64,000 bases of DNA, taken from the NCBI GenBank assembly GCA_029255685.2, contig CM055315.2, positions 45,613,705-45,677,704 of the forward strand, written 5' to 3'. This DNA is from Silene conica (lineage: Eukaryota; Streptophyta; Magnoliopsida; Caryophyllales; Caryophyllaceae). Positions 20,595-32,472 of the stretch are shown here, one piece after another. A model generated the notes under the pieces. That model saw only the letters and a program-made list of their open reading frames with translations. It was not told where the DNA came from and made no database searches. Both the position numbers and the translations under genes were made by a program. The first letter of the stretch is position 1, and the number at the start of each line of letters is the position of its first letter.

Positions 20595-22841
20595 TGTTGG
20601 AAATGAAATTCCAGATTTTATACTCATATCTAATGTGAGTTTTGTTTCTTTAAGTTTAGGTTATAAAACTTAATATGATCTTATGCATGCATGGTGATTA
20701 CATAAGGTGGATGAATGTCCTTACAATGGTTTTAGAAGGTTTATACTCAATAATCACCTATTATGTGAGTCTTCAAAAAAACAAAATACCCTTATAACGA
20801 TCTAACAAAAATCGTCTCCAAAAGATGCGTATCAAGGACCCTATCTCAAACCAAGACTATTTTTGTTACTAGAAAAATAGAATTAGTATACTAGAAATAT
20901 TAATAATATTACCCTTAATATTATTATTATTATTTTTTGGTAAAGGGTAAGTATATTATATATCAAGAGAGATTACAAGGGAGCACCTAAATCAGTCTTT
21001 GGATAAAAGCCTGATCCCGGTTACTAAGATTACAATGCATACGACTTTTATAAAGAGAGACTAATTCCTGTTTCAAAATGCCTATAACCAGACTAGGCCT
21101 GACCAAACTTTGTTCACATCTACTTTTGTTCCTTTGATGCCACACATGGTACACAATTGCATTCATAGCACCATTCCTCATTGCCCTTTGCATTTTAGTA
21201 CCTTTGAGCCCCAACCGTCTCTGCATACTAAGTATAGAATCCATATTAAAACCCATCCATTCCATGACTCCCTGCAGTATTCTGTTGCTGTAATCACACT
21301 GACAAAAAAGGTGATGTAGGTGCTCTGATTCTATTGCACATATGCAGCAAAGATCTTCTGCTATAAGGTTAATAGCTTTCAATCGATGCTTAGTATTCAT
21401 TGCTTGGTGATGATACATCCAAGCAATGATACTATGTTTTGGTAAGGTCCATCTATTCCATACCAACTTTGTCCCATGAAATAAGAGGGACCTTCATGTA
21501 GTCTGTTGTACCTGCCCATAAGTAGTTTCTGCAAATAACATCCACTTGTTTAATCATAGCTGCTGGTAGTATAAAGATAGAGGCCCAGTAGTTTGTCATG
21601 GTAGCAAGTACTGATCTAACCAAAATCAGTCTACATGCATATGACAATTTTTGGCACCCAGACTTCGTATCCTTTCAACTATCTTATCCACAAGGGATTG
21701 GCAATCCTTAATGTTCAGCTTAGCTGCTTTTAATGGGACACCAAGATATGTAAAAGGCAAATTCCCTTCTTTACAACCTGACACCTGAAGAATGCCATGC
21801 TTTATATATAGACTCCCTTACACCAGCAAAATACACATTTGATTTGGCCTGATTCATTTTCAGTCCAGATGCATGAGAAAATGTTAATATTATTAGTATT
21901 GGAAATAAATACTTTTCTTAGAAAACTATTTTGCTAAAGAAAATTATGGAGAATGAGGTTGTAGTGTTAGAAAATGAACAAGCATCAACTACTAAAAACA
22001 TATGAGTGAAGTGTGTGTGTGTTTATATAAGCACATGAGCTTGCTTGAGCAAGCATCATGGCCGGCCAAGGTAAGAAAAGAGGAGCCTATGCATGGCCTC
22101 TATCCTCTTACATAAAGCATGTAATATACCTTATACATATTCTTTATGTACCTTACACACAATCACATTGTTTATTCAAGCACACAACCTCCACATACAT
22201 ACTCCAATTACACGGTTCAAATGGGTCTTATTATAGACCCATTTTAACTTTGTCAATTGTGTTAATTTGTAACATGTCACACATGTCCAATAACACATGA
22301 CCCAATTTGTTAATTATGCAATTTAAACTATTAAAATTCATAATTCACAATTTTATGACATTTAAATAATTATACTAACAATTCGAAATTATTATTGTAT
22401 AAAATGTAATATCATGATTTTAATTACAACTCTTTGTAATTTTATGATCAACCGTGTTCATTCTCAATTTAATCGTTTCCCAAACGAATAAATAAAAACC
22501 GATTAATAAAACAATTTTATTACTTTGACTATTATTATTATAATCCCATTATAAAATATTCGTCATGTAAACTTATTTCCAAATTTCCAGTTATTAATTA
22601 ATTTGTATCCAATACGATATTAATTAATTATTCCATTGAGACGGAATTCCCTAAAGATATGACCTTAAGGGATCAACTGATCACCACCATCATATGACGA
22701 TAATGTCAAACTCTAGACAGTCAATCATTATCGGTAAATGTTGATCAGTCGACTTTAAAAGAGTAACACTCCCAATTGTGTTTCATTCAAATGAGTTTTA
22801 ATTATGTCAACACATTATTGTCGAGGACACTTCCTCCAACA
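20595..22841. mobile_element. nested solo LTR (same family as 6338-7489)
   Basis: The ends are TGTTGGAAATG and CCTCCAACA, flanked by TTTAA (20590-20594 and 22842-22846). It shares the final 230 bp and general layout with the solo LTR in gag. It contains a LINE at 20927-21883; without it the length is about 1.28 kb, near the 1.15 kb of its relative. Confidence 0.8.
20927..21883 (-). pseudogene. truncated LINE with RT tail and zinc-binding domain
   Basis: On the - strand a reverse-transcriptase C-terminal region (SYACRLILVRSVLATMTNYW, then CRNYLWAG) shifts frame into VWNRWTLPKHSIIAWMYHHQ and the zf-RVT pattern CCICAIESEHLHHLFCQC, with VWHQRNKSRCEQ after it. The twelve-base duplication TTAATATTATTA flanks it at 20915-20926 and 21884-21895. 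The 5' side is truncated and at least one frameshift is present near 21460. It is related to, but clearly different from, the LINE at 9497-10094. Confidence 0.85.
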
Positions 22842-22846
22842 TTTAA

Positions 22847-24084
22847 ACTTTAACATGCTTGATAAGATACGAGGTGAATTAACAAACTAAACATGCGGAA
22901 GTAAGCAAAACCTAGATAAGTATTTAAATATATAAAGACATAAGTACAAAACTGCGGCCCGGGATAACATATCCCTACAGGCACCAAAATACTGTATGTA
23001 AAGTCTAGGTCTAGCTAGACGATATAAAGTGTAAGTCATCGATGAAATGGATCATCGCTCGCTAGCCTCAGTAACCCCCTTATGTACCTACATACATGAA
23101 ACATGTACGCCACAGTCAGTGGGGAGTGACTAGAGTTCTCCTAGCCACCTATTATCAATAACACATAACACATAAGCATAATTATCATCTAACATACTCC
23201 AACATAACAATATGCGAAGTACACTTCATCAGTCTCATCATAACATGCGACACTATGTAAATAGATCAGATACCACTACACGGACATATCTAGAACATAT
23301 AAGCATTTATGATACAACATTACCCCAACTCAGGTATGCATACATATGACATTCATTACATCTGACACTGTACCCCAACTCAGGCAAGTAGACATGCAAA
23401 ATATTCAATAGTATTTAGCACTATACCCTGACTCAGGCAAGCTAAACACAAATCATTAAACAATGTCTAATTATGAGCCCCGACTCAGGCATGATTAGAC
23501 ATAATAACAATATTGCAGCCACACATGCACAAACCACCCACGGAGGGTTCAACCACAGAGCAAGGAACCAGCCACGGAGGGGTTCGACACAAAGAAAGAA
23601 CCAACCACGAAGCTAGAACCAACCACTAAGAGGTTCACACGAAGAGAGGAACCAGCCACGAAGAGGTTCAACACAGAGCTAATCAGAAATGAACCAACCA
23701 CAGAGAGGTTTAACCACACAGCTGATTAGAAGAGAACCAACCACAAAGAGGTTCTACCACAAAGTTAAACACAACGAACCAGCCACGAAGGGGTTCGACA
23801 TCCAAATCTCCAAAGGAGGCTTCTCACTATTCCACAAATCCTTTACTTCTAAACATCCACTCAACACTTAGTCGGCTTCAGAAACTAATTTGAAGCGAGA
23901 GTCGGTCTCCCTTCCGGTTGCCCGGCCGGGGGGCCTTTGTCTTCAAATCCATCTCTGAACCCAATGTAAGTGTCACCCAATTTCTGGGACTTCAAACAAA
24001 CGTACGAATCATACGGAAGAAGAATCAATCAAATCCGACATGTGAAACGAAAGCTACAACAACCTTTAAGAGGAATAGGGCTCT
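22847..24084. other. interior of the outer LTR, short tandem-like motifs
   Basis: No gene. 23300-23510 repeats ACCCCAACTCAGG / CCCGACTCAGGC blocks and 23540-23800 repeats GAACCARCCACRAAG. Both look like degenerate minisatellites of the LTR. Confidence 0.5.
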
Positions 24085-24299
24085 CAGCCGGTCGCCCACC
24101 GGCGGATGGTGGACCGGCTGGGGACCCCATCCTCTTCCTTCCAATTTCGACAAAATGCCCAAGGAGGGGCTCTCAACTGGTCGACCGGCTGCCGGCCCCT
24201 GACCGGCTGAGCACCCCATCCCCTATTTTTCTTCACACAAGCAAGAATACCTTTAGGGGCTCTCAGCCGGTCGACCGGCTGCCGGCCCCTGACCGGCTG
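24085..24299. repeat. three 36-bp CAGCCGG modules in the outer LTR
   Basis: Modules at 24085-24120, 24174-24209 and 24264-24299 repeat every 89-90 bp. Each opens CAGCCGGTCG (CAACTGGTCG in the second) and closes ACCGGCTG. The first folds with an extra CCACC / GGTGG pair. Confidence 0.8.
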
Positions 24300-25179
24300 G
24301 GCACCCCCTATACTCACGAAACAGGTTTTTGGACAAGAATGCTCAACAAAAACTTATGGAATCGATTACACAACTTGTAATTTACAACATACAATGTTTA
24401 CCCAGTAATTATACAACATTCTTATGTATAAACAACAACTTAAACATTCAAGACACACATCTTATGATCAAACATTCATATCCGTCACATTTTCCTTAAC
24501 ATGTGAAATAAGCAATGTTCAACATAAGGAACTTCATATTCATCAACTAAATCATATATTAAGCATACAAAACAGATTCCTATCATGTTCCTATACTCAT
24601 ACTTCATAAATTCTTCATAATTTCAGAAACCACAACAAGAATACACATAATATGCTAATATAAAAATAGGTCGAGTTTCTCATTATCGTCACCTTTACTT
24701 AGCAAAACCTTCGAGTTCCTCTTCAACAATCACCAAGTCTTCTTCCGGGTTATCACAAGCACCACCTAAAACCACGAAAACATGGATTAAAAACATAATC
24801 TCGAGATTAGGGCAAAACAACCCGAAAATCAAGTTTAGCGAATTGAGAAATGAAAGTGATAGAAGTGACGACGTCGACGAGAGGAACGCGTATGAAGAAA
24901 CCTTACCTCAATTAGAAATGAGTTCTAGATGATCAAATTTGTGAACTTGAGAAGTATAAAAATGGAGGATTGGTTTTACTGATTCTTTTAATTGCTTTCA
25001 AGGTTGAGGGTGAGTTGTGAAGGAGACTAAGAAGGAAGGCTGATTTTATGATACTTATAAGACAGGATTCCACTTAAATGAGACGGAAATCTTAAGGAGC
25101 GGAAATGCCAAGTGAATTAGACATCTCAAGACTTACTAAATCTTAAGAGAGAACCAAATCAATATTTCTAAAATATAAC

Positions 25180-26872
25180 TGATGCGCGGGATTTAAGTCG
25201 TCGGTTCTCACGATCAAACACATTTATAAAACCCAAATTAGTAGTATAATAGGGTTGTCGAACACGAAGATGGTGGGGAAGTTATATAGTTATGTTCTAA
25301 TTATAACTCGAGTCGGGGTAATAAGTTTGAGATTGATTAACGACTAAAGAACAACTAAAGCAAATAAATTGAGATGAAATTGATGATTAAAGCAACTAGG
25401 GTGTCGGGAGTTACTAGGGTAGTCGATGTCAAACATGCAAAGGGTAGGTGGTCTCATCTATGTTAGGTCTAGGTCCGTCTCGTCTATCGATTTGACTCGC
25501 CTAAAATCGAACCATATCCTAGCTCTCGCTACAAACACGGTCAATTTAACATGCACACATACTCATGAGAGCCCTACACTATCGTCTAAGACAAACAATA
25601 ATAAGAATCATGCCCAACCGTCGTTGAGGCATTTCATCAAACATCTAGCATGCATACAATGAAAAACTAACAAAGATGAAATCCAAACCCTAACCCTAAA
25701 CAACAAACATCAACACCAACTACCCAAGTGCACCCCTAACCCTAGCAAAAGGACTACTCACTCATGATTAAGGAAAACATGTGAACAATTGATGGGTAAA
25801 TGATAAACATGATGGATTATGATAAAGGCAAGCAAATGAACAAAAGAAATTTAGACAAATTAAATAACTAAGTAGGGATTAGGAAGATTATACCAATAAC
25901 AAAGGAAAAGGAAGTAACTTGGATAACAAGTTGAAGAATTCTTTCAAATCCTTCAAAATACAACCCAATAAAACCTCTAACAATGCCCAAGAAGATTACT
26001 AGAGAGAATTACTAAAGAGAGATTAACAAGAATCAAAGGATTAAACTAAGATCTAAGAATGATTAAAGTATTTTTTAGAGAGTTTTTGTGACTAAGTATG
26101 AACTAATAAAACAGTATCAAACCCTAAAATTGCATAAAAAGTAACGTATGAAATAATAGACTAAGTGCGGGTTTATATAGTGCGCGTAATTCTGAAAAGC
26201 GACTCTCAGCCGGTCGACCGGCTGCCGGTCTAGGACCGGCTGAGAGTCCAAATATGGACTTCTGAAACAATTCTTCAATAGCCATGCTTCCCAGCCGACC
26301 GGCCGGCTGCCGGTCTGGCACCGGCTGGGAGGCCAATTCTTCACTTCTGCATTTTTCTTCAAACTTTGACAAGCACAGGTCCCTCCAGCCGGTGGACCGG
26401 CTGCCGGTTGTCCACCGGCTGGGAGTCTTTTCTCTTGAATCTGCCCAACAACGCATTTTTTCGTCAATCTTTGAAAATGGCTAAGTATGGAATATGCATC
26501 CCAGCCGGCTGACCGGCTGCCGGTTGGCCACCGGCTGGGAGCCTTTTTCAAGGGCCTGTAACATTTGTGCAATTTTGGTCCATGGTCAAGTCAAGATCCC
26601 CAGCCGGCCAACCGGCCGCCGGCTGGGAACCGGCTGGGAGGGCCTGGAGAGGCTTCTTCATAATTCCTTCACATTCCTTCACATTTCGCTCCCAATTCGT
26701 CTCGTTTGCTCCCGTTTCTTCGCTCCCGCCACAATACCTACAAAATGTAAACCAAAAAGGAATAGTCGAGGTAACGGGCATAAAAACGAGCAAAGGTACG
26801 CAAAACGAGGTCATATCGGGACCGAAAATGAAGAATAAACAACGAAAATAATGACCAAAATGGAGCTCATCA
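25180..26872 (-). mobile_element. nested solo LTR, TGATG-type (Athila-like)
   Basis: The + strand runs from TGATGCGCGGG to GGAGCTCATCA with ATAAC on both sides (25175-25179 and 26873-26877). In element orientation it starts TGATGAGCTCC, comparable to TGATGCGTGT of LTR 8457-10635. ACATTTATAAAACCC near its + strand start parallels the TTTATAAAACC block of those LTRs. It contains five 36-bp CAGCCGG modules (26207-26636). The frames around them are by-products of the GC-rich modules. Confidence 0.75.
26207..26636. repeat. five 36-bp CAGCCGG modules in a nested LTR
   Basis: Starts are at 26207, 26292, 26386, 26502 and 26601, each exactly 36 bp from CAGCCG to CGGCTG, with centre GGCTGCCGG (GGCCGCCGG in the last). 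The third has perfectly complementary 12-base arms (CAGCCGGTGGAC / GTCCACCGGCTG). Spacing is 85-116 bp. Confidence 0.8.
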
Positions 26873-26981
26873 ATAACTTACGAATTTAAATAAATATTAT
26901 TAAATTCCGAAAAATACTTTAATTAAATAAAATACGGTTTACGAAATTAAGGGATGTTACACTTATTCAAGCAAGTAATGA

Positions 26982-27497
26982 GTTGACGTGGGTTTTCGAA
27001 TTCGGACGCCGAATTAGGAATTTGTGTGAGATAATTTAGGGTTATGAGTTAGACTTGGAAGATTTTTAGAATTTGGGATGTCATTAATGGGGTAGTAAGA
27101 ATTAAGAAATAAGCTTAATTAGAAAAGGGATTTACCTTATTTAAAAAAAAAAGGGATTTACCTCATTAATAACGGTATTTTAGAGGTTAAAAATGACCTA
27201 AGTGAAATATGAGAAGAAAAAGGTATAAGTGTAGTTTATTTTGAGTTAAATTGAAAATCAGATTATTACAAGATGACTAATATTATGCATTATTTTTATC
27301 AATTAACCCAAAAATTAATTAAAAAATGTATGTGGAGAAAGTAAAGTCTATAGCTAAAAAGTAGGGTAATTACGAAAAAGAGGCACTAGGCTCTATTCTT
27401 TTCGGTAAATTTCGGTTCTTATTCTACGCACCTCGCTTCGGTTGAGTTTACTTTAGTTAAGGTCAGCTTATTTAGGTCTATTATTTTTGAGTTGGTA
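26982..27497. other. AT-rich spacer
   Basis: No gene, RNA or element end was recognised. A 15-bp AAGGGATTTACCT repeat occurs at 27126 and 27151. Confidence 0.4.
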
Positions 27498-27505
27498 TTA
27501 ATTTA

Positions 27506-28188
27506 GGGATGTGTTTTTTCACATACCGATTTTACTCTTTCACATACACTTTTTACAATTTTACCCTTATCCTTTTTTCTCATACCTCCCCAAACTCAAT
27601 CACCCACTCCTTCCCTCCCCATCCACCACAACCTACGCTCCCTGCGGTCTAGTCTGTCATCGGGGGCATATTGCAATTAACAAGTTGCCTTAAATAACTC
27701 GTCGTGACATGCATGCTTCATGCTTCACTAGCCAAGTAGGGTTATATGCTTAATTGGTATTCTTCCATTGATATTACAAGTACTATTTTGATCCTCCAAT
27801 TAGGGGCACCTCTCTTACAACACTTCCTACTCTATTATCATGATGCTGGATGATTTGACAAACAAACTAGGGGAAAAGCTTAATGAAGACCGTTATAATG
27901 CCCTCCGACGATTATCAAATTTAATTTTCAAAAAACCCTAATTTAATCCTTAACAAACAATAAAATTTAATTAATTACACGAACTAACCAAATAATATTA
28001 ATAACTATTGATTGGGGAATTATAATTTATTATTCGAGTCATTAGAGCAGAAAGTTAAATTAAATTTTAAGAAGAAATTGATATAAGAGATAAATTTATT
28101 AGGTTTTAAATGAAAAGGGTATTTGATAGAAAGTAAATGGAAAAATGTATGTGAAAAAGTAAAGTTCATATGTAAAAAAGTAACTCCC
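27506..28188. mobile_element. 683-bp terminal-inverted-repeat element (MITE)
   Basis: The left end is GGGATGTGTTTTTTCACAT. The right end in reverse complement is GGGAGTTACTTTTTTACAT. TTAATTTA flanks both sides (27498-27505 and 28189-28196). An eight-base duplication suggests hAT, but the AT-rich target weakens the length call. CACATAC / GTATGTG repeats near both ends extend the symmetry. No coding. Confidence 0.55.
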
Positions 28189-28241
28189 TTAATTTAATTC
28201 GGCTTCTTTTAATACACTTTAGTACAATTATTATAAATTTA

Positions 28242-28253
28242 GGGCCTGCCTGG
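28242..28253 (+). repeat. left terminal inverted repeat
   Basis: GGGCCTGCCTGG, preceded by TTA; its partner is at 32813-32824. Confidence 0.9.
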
Positions 28254-28626
28254 GATGGGGGTAATAGGCCTGATAAAGTCCAACTTAATTGTTACGGATT
28301 TTTTGTTGAGGTTTGGTACGGGAGTAATTAGTACGGCCCAGTAACTATTACTTCCCAAGAGGGGTAATACATTACCTACCTCATACCCTGGGTAACAATT
28401 CCGCCGCAAAAACAATTTCCCTAATCTCTCTTCATTTCCTCTGGATCTCTTCTCTTCTTCTCCATCAACAATCAGCCGAATCAGGTATTTGTCCTTTTAT
28501 TTCCTCCATTTTTATGCACCATTTTTATTGCTTCAACACTATTTTTTGTGATGATTTCGTTGATGATTGTGTTTAATCTTTTTTATTATTTGTTTTTCTT
28601 ATTTTTGGTGATGATTTTTTGTGACG

Positions 28627-28918
28627 AAAGCAAAAAAATTATAGTTGGTCTTATATACATGTTTATATACAATTAACAGAAGCAAAAAACCATAGCTGGT
28701 TTTGTATACATTTTTTTGTGACGGAAGCAAAATACCATAGCAAAAAACCATTTTTAAGCGCAATTGACAGTAGTTATATACATGTTTTCATCTGTGTTGT
28801 TTTCTGAATTGATTGTTTATATGTTTCTATTGATTAGTTTACATGTTTTTTATGATATTGTACGCAGTTATGGCGCGTAGGTTATTATCACGGAAGCAAA
28901 AAACCATAGTTGGTCTTA
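28627..28918 (+). repeat. GAAGCAAAAAACCATAG repeats before and inside the transposase start
   Basis: Variants of AGCAAAAAACCATAGTTGG lie near 28628, 28680, 28725 and 28892, the last inside the predicted first codons of the transposase. They may be subterminal binding sites, or a sign that the true N terminus starts later. Confidence 0.6.
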
Positions 28919-30270
28919 TTTGGTTTATTAGAATGAGATCTATGATCTTGATATCCTTTTGTTATTACATGATAGCTATATTAGAAACTATGAAAATTCC
29001 CCGTAAGAAAACCTCTCACACAGCAAAACGAACCATGAGTCAAGGATTGAAAAATATACATGAGTTTCTACATTCTGATCTAAGTTGCTTAGATCAACTT
29101 AGAATGGACAGGTTTACATTCGATGTGTTGTGTGGGTTAATTCGAACTCATGGTCTTCTTAAAGAGTCTAAAAACATGTTTTTAGAAGAAAGGGTTGCTA
29201 TATTTTTAAATATATTAGCACATGACCAGAAACAACGAATGCTTGTGCATCGGTTGAAAAGGTCAAAAGAAACCGTGAGTAGAAACTTCCGTCAAATTTT
29301 AAGAGCAATTTTACGCTTGTATAAGTATTTGATAAAGACTCCACAACCTATTGAAGAGGATTGCGGTGATTCAAGGTGGAAATGGTTTAAGGTAAATTTT
29401 AATCATCTTAAAGACCTTCTCTCCATAGGTTGTTGGTTTTTTTTATTCACTTTCTTTTGAATTTGCAATGGTATGTAGAATTGCCTTGGAGCTTTAGATG
29501 GCACACACATAAAGGTAATGGTTCCTATCACCGATAAACCTAAATATCGTACAAGAAAAGGAGAAATAGCTACAAATGTTTTAGCGGCTTGTACTAAGGA
29601 TATGCAATTTACCTATGTTTTGCCCGGCTGGGAAGGTTCGGCAGCCGATGGTAGAGTCCTTCAGGATGCTATCAGTAGACGACATCCTCTTATAGTATCT
29701 CATGGTGAGGAATATTTCCCACTGTTCTTTAGTTAAAAAACTATACTGGAAGTAAATCAAATAATTTAAACTTGTGAACTTTTCAACTTGATAGGTAGTT
29801 ATTACCTAGTTGATGCTGGTTTTACAAACGGTGAAGGCTTTCTTGCTCCTTATCGAGGGACAAGATATCATCTCAATGAATGGAAAGATGGCCGACAACC
29901 AGTTAACCACATGGAATTCTATAATATGAAACACTCATCGGCACGAAATGTCATTGAAAGGTGTTTTGGGTTGCTGAAAATGCGTTGGGCAATACTTAGA
30001 AATTATAGTTTTTATGACCCGGATACTCATACCGACATTATAAGTGCCTGTTGTCTTATTCATAATTTGATCCGTCGAGAAATGAGTTTTGATCCAATGG
30101 AAGCTTTATTAGATACAGAATATGGTCGGCAGTTTATGAATGATAATGAAGATCGTATAGCTGCAATTGATACGTCTGAGTCTTGGACGGAGTGGAGAGA
30201 AAAATTAGCTAAAGAGATGTATGATAGTTGGCGATTTCGTAGGCCTTTTCAGTTTATAAATTACGTTTGA
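28870..30270 (+). CDS. PIF/Harbinger transposase (HARBI1/ALP1-like)
   Basis: Exons are 28870-29391, 29479-29704 and 29795-30270, giving 407 residues. Introns of 87 and 90 bp have GT-AG ends. The N-terminal half has a helix-rich DNA-binding region (RTMSQGLKNIHEFL, LKRSKETVSRNFRQIL, the latter like a helix-turn-helix). The catalytic triad is visible: D181 in GALDGTHI, D231 in SAADGRVL and E304 in NVIERCFGLLKMRW. In this family the enzyme cuts DNA at TTA targets and acts with a Myb-like partner, encoded just downstream. The Met at 28870 was chosen because it opens the longest family-like frame; an earlier Met at 28843 and a later one at 28990 (MKIPRKK) are possible. The segment 28893-28917 is shared with 5' repeats, so the first 40 residues are uncertain. 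ALP1-type domesticated relatives exist, but the flanking TIRs make this an element gene. Confidence 0.9.
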
Positions 30271-30495
30271 TTACCTTAAAATACAATGATCAGTTATGTA
30301 CTCTATTTTGTAATCATGTTTTTTCAGCAACTTTATGATTCTCTGACATTTCTTAATTTTCTTATTGGTGGTGAGTTTAATTCTCTGACATTTCTTAATT
30401 TTATCAATTTATAGCATCTTACATTGTATGAGTTAATGTTCACACAATTCTCCGACATTTCTGACCCATTTAAGCTAATGTTGTGCATAGTCTTT

Positions 30496-32435
30496 ATGAC
30501 AACCGAAATTGAAGCTAGTACTGAAAAGATTGGTCCGAGAAGGTGGACTGTGGAGGAAGATACTGTGTTGGTAGAATTGCTGTCATCCTTGCATTTGGAT
30601 GGAAGATGGAAGGCTGAGGGTGGGTTCAAATCTGGTTATTTGGTTCATTTGGAGAAGTTAATTTCAGAAAAATTGCCAGATGCGGGACTTAAAGCAACTA
30701 ACATCGAATCAAGACTTGCTTATCTGAAAAAGCGGTTTAATGCTTTGCTTGAGATTAAACAGAAGGGTAGCGGATTTGGATGGGATGATGGTCTAAAAAT
30801 GGTAACCGGTGAACGCAAATTGTACGACGAATGGTGTAAGGTACGCATCACTTTTCCTACTTTTTCCTTTCTTTGTTTTGTGGCTGTTAGTGTGCAGCTA
30901 CTATCGCTGAACCCATATAGCTATTTTCTTTGAAATTTTGTGGCTATCAGTGTGCTATTTCTGTGCTGAACCCATATTTAATTGCATCCATCAGATTATC
31001 GTACTCATTCTGCAGACACAGGCTTTCTTTGGGAATACTCGGTTAACTGGTTAAGAGCGAATATCCTATCCTAATTTATGAATATCCTATACTCGGTTAA
31101 CTGTTTCATGAAGGTTTTGATTTATCGGTCTTATTGACTGAAATAAAGGAAGCCAAGATGGTGCTGAGACATCTTATTCAAGTTTGAATTGTTACAAATT
31201 TTTTATGGATGATTTCCTCTAAATTTACAGTTAGTTATTAACTTTTTACTGGGTGCTGCTTCACATTCCTTGTTTTGGACTGGGTGTAAAGAGGAAGGGA
31301 TACGTAGGAGTTGCGAGTTGCGACTAAAAATGGCATGTACTTTGGGAGAGGGGACTTCTGAAATATGTAAGAGATCACATGAAATTTATTAGGAGGGAAT
31401 TGGGTTACTGAATTTGCTGAACACCCCGCTACTCGTGAAGAGGTTTGAGCTTAGTCTATTTTGAGCCTTGTTTAAAAACTATGCCAGACACTATTAAGAG
31501 CGTGTCACAAATCTGATGTTGTGTATTCATACCAAATTAGGCTACCTTACTAGTGAGCTGTATTGTAGTCCCCATTTTTCTTAATAATGATGTTCTCGAA
31601 GACTCCAAGCTTTGCTTTCTAAATGAGAACTGATTGAAGTGTGAGGCCTCTACATTGTTCATTTATTGTTTTGTGATCTTTTGCTCTCTGATCCTCTGCT
31701 GATTTGACCTCTCTTTCCTGTGAATTTTACATTGTACTGTACATTTTGTTGTGGAAGTTAGTCCAATCATCCAATTTATGCTCCAAGCTGTCTGGTATCA
31801 TGCTCAAGTGCTCAGCCAATATCTTTTATCTATAATTATGTTGATTGCCATAATGCTAAGCATACTAATTTATTTCTGATCTAAATTTTCAGTCTCACAA
31901 AGATGCTAAGGGCATGTACCGGAAACCATTTCCATTTTTTGATGCTATGGAGGAAATTTATGCTAAAGATAGGGCAACCGGTGCTAAGGGTAATATGGCT
32001 CTTGATAGGGATGATCAAGAAGTCACTAATGAGATAAGTGAAAATGTACAAGAAGTTCAAATCGGTGAAGTTTCAAGTGAAAAATCGGAAACTAGTAAAA
32101 GAGGTGGAGATGGAGGTTTGACCCAACCAACCAAGAAAAAGTTGCGTAAAAACAAAGAACTTGTGAATATACAAAAGGGTTTCGAAAATTTAATGGGAAC
32201 CATGCTTGAGAATAGCAATGCTCAAATTGCTCAATTGACCGCCATGCTTGAAGCACCGAAGAATTATAAGGTTGGTTTGCGTGAAGAACTAGGCAAGGTT
32301 CAAGGTATTCCTAGGGTCAATATTCTTACTTTGTGTTCGACTATGACCGAGAGCGATGTAGCGGTTTTCCGTGACTTGACAGATGAAGACGAGAAGTATG
32401 AGTTTTTAGCCATGGTGTTAAATAGACCTTCTTAA
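30496..32435 (+). CDS. Myb/SANT-like protein of the Harbinger element
   Basis: Exons are 30496-30840 and 31893-32435 with a 1052-bp GT-AG intron, giving 295 residues. The N-terminal domain (RRWTVEEDTVLVELL ... GRWKAEGGFKSGYL ... NIESRLAYLKKRFNALLEI, residues about 14-95) is the Myb/SANT-like domain of plant L10-interacting-type and PIF ORF1 proteins. The C-terminal half is acidic, then basic (KKKLRKNKEL), then helical around MLENSNAQIAQLTAMLE. In PIF/Harbinger systems the partner helps nuclear import and binds element ends; that role is known for the family and not shown here. The start at 30496 (MTTEIEAS) was preferred over 30424 because the upstream residues look like UTR. The frame is intact across the splice (WCK-SHKDAKGMYRKPFPFF). 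Confidence 0.85.
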
Positions 32436-32472
32436 ATGGAGATTATGGGCATAAACATAGTCGTTCATACGC

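Larger units (their letters stand above)
20527..26961. mobile_element. outer solo LTR, host of two nested LTRs
   Basis: It starts TGGTAAAACCCC and ends GGGATGTTACA, with CTTA on both sides (20523-20526 and 26962-26965). The empty site exists in the window: the intron 10 copy reads GATGCTTATTCAA without interruption. Removing the nested inserts leaves about 2.5 kb (20527-20594, 22847-25179, 26878-26961) with no coding domain. The simplest reading is a solo LTR with TG/CA ends and a four-base duplication. It carries three 36-bp CAGCCGG modules at 24085-24299 and GAACCAACCACGAAG-type short repeats at 23540-23800. Confidence 0.75.

Noticed and set aside
24084..24380. Open frames with repeated PVDRL residues on both strands
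   Set aside because: They arise because the GC-rich CAGCCGG modules lack stop codons; no start context or homology supports them.
24085..26636. CRISPR-like or satellite array
   Set aside because: Units are internally palindromic, intervals vary from 85 to 116 bp in one array, and this is plant nuclear DNA inside LTRs.
28870..30270. Host ALP1-type domesticated gene
   Set aside because: Perfect flanking terminal repeats, the TTA duplication and the adjacent Myb-like gene point to a transposon gene.
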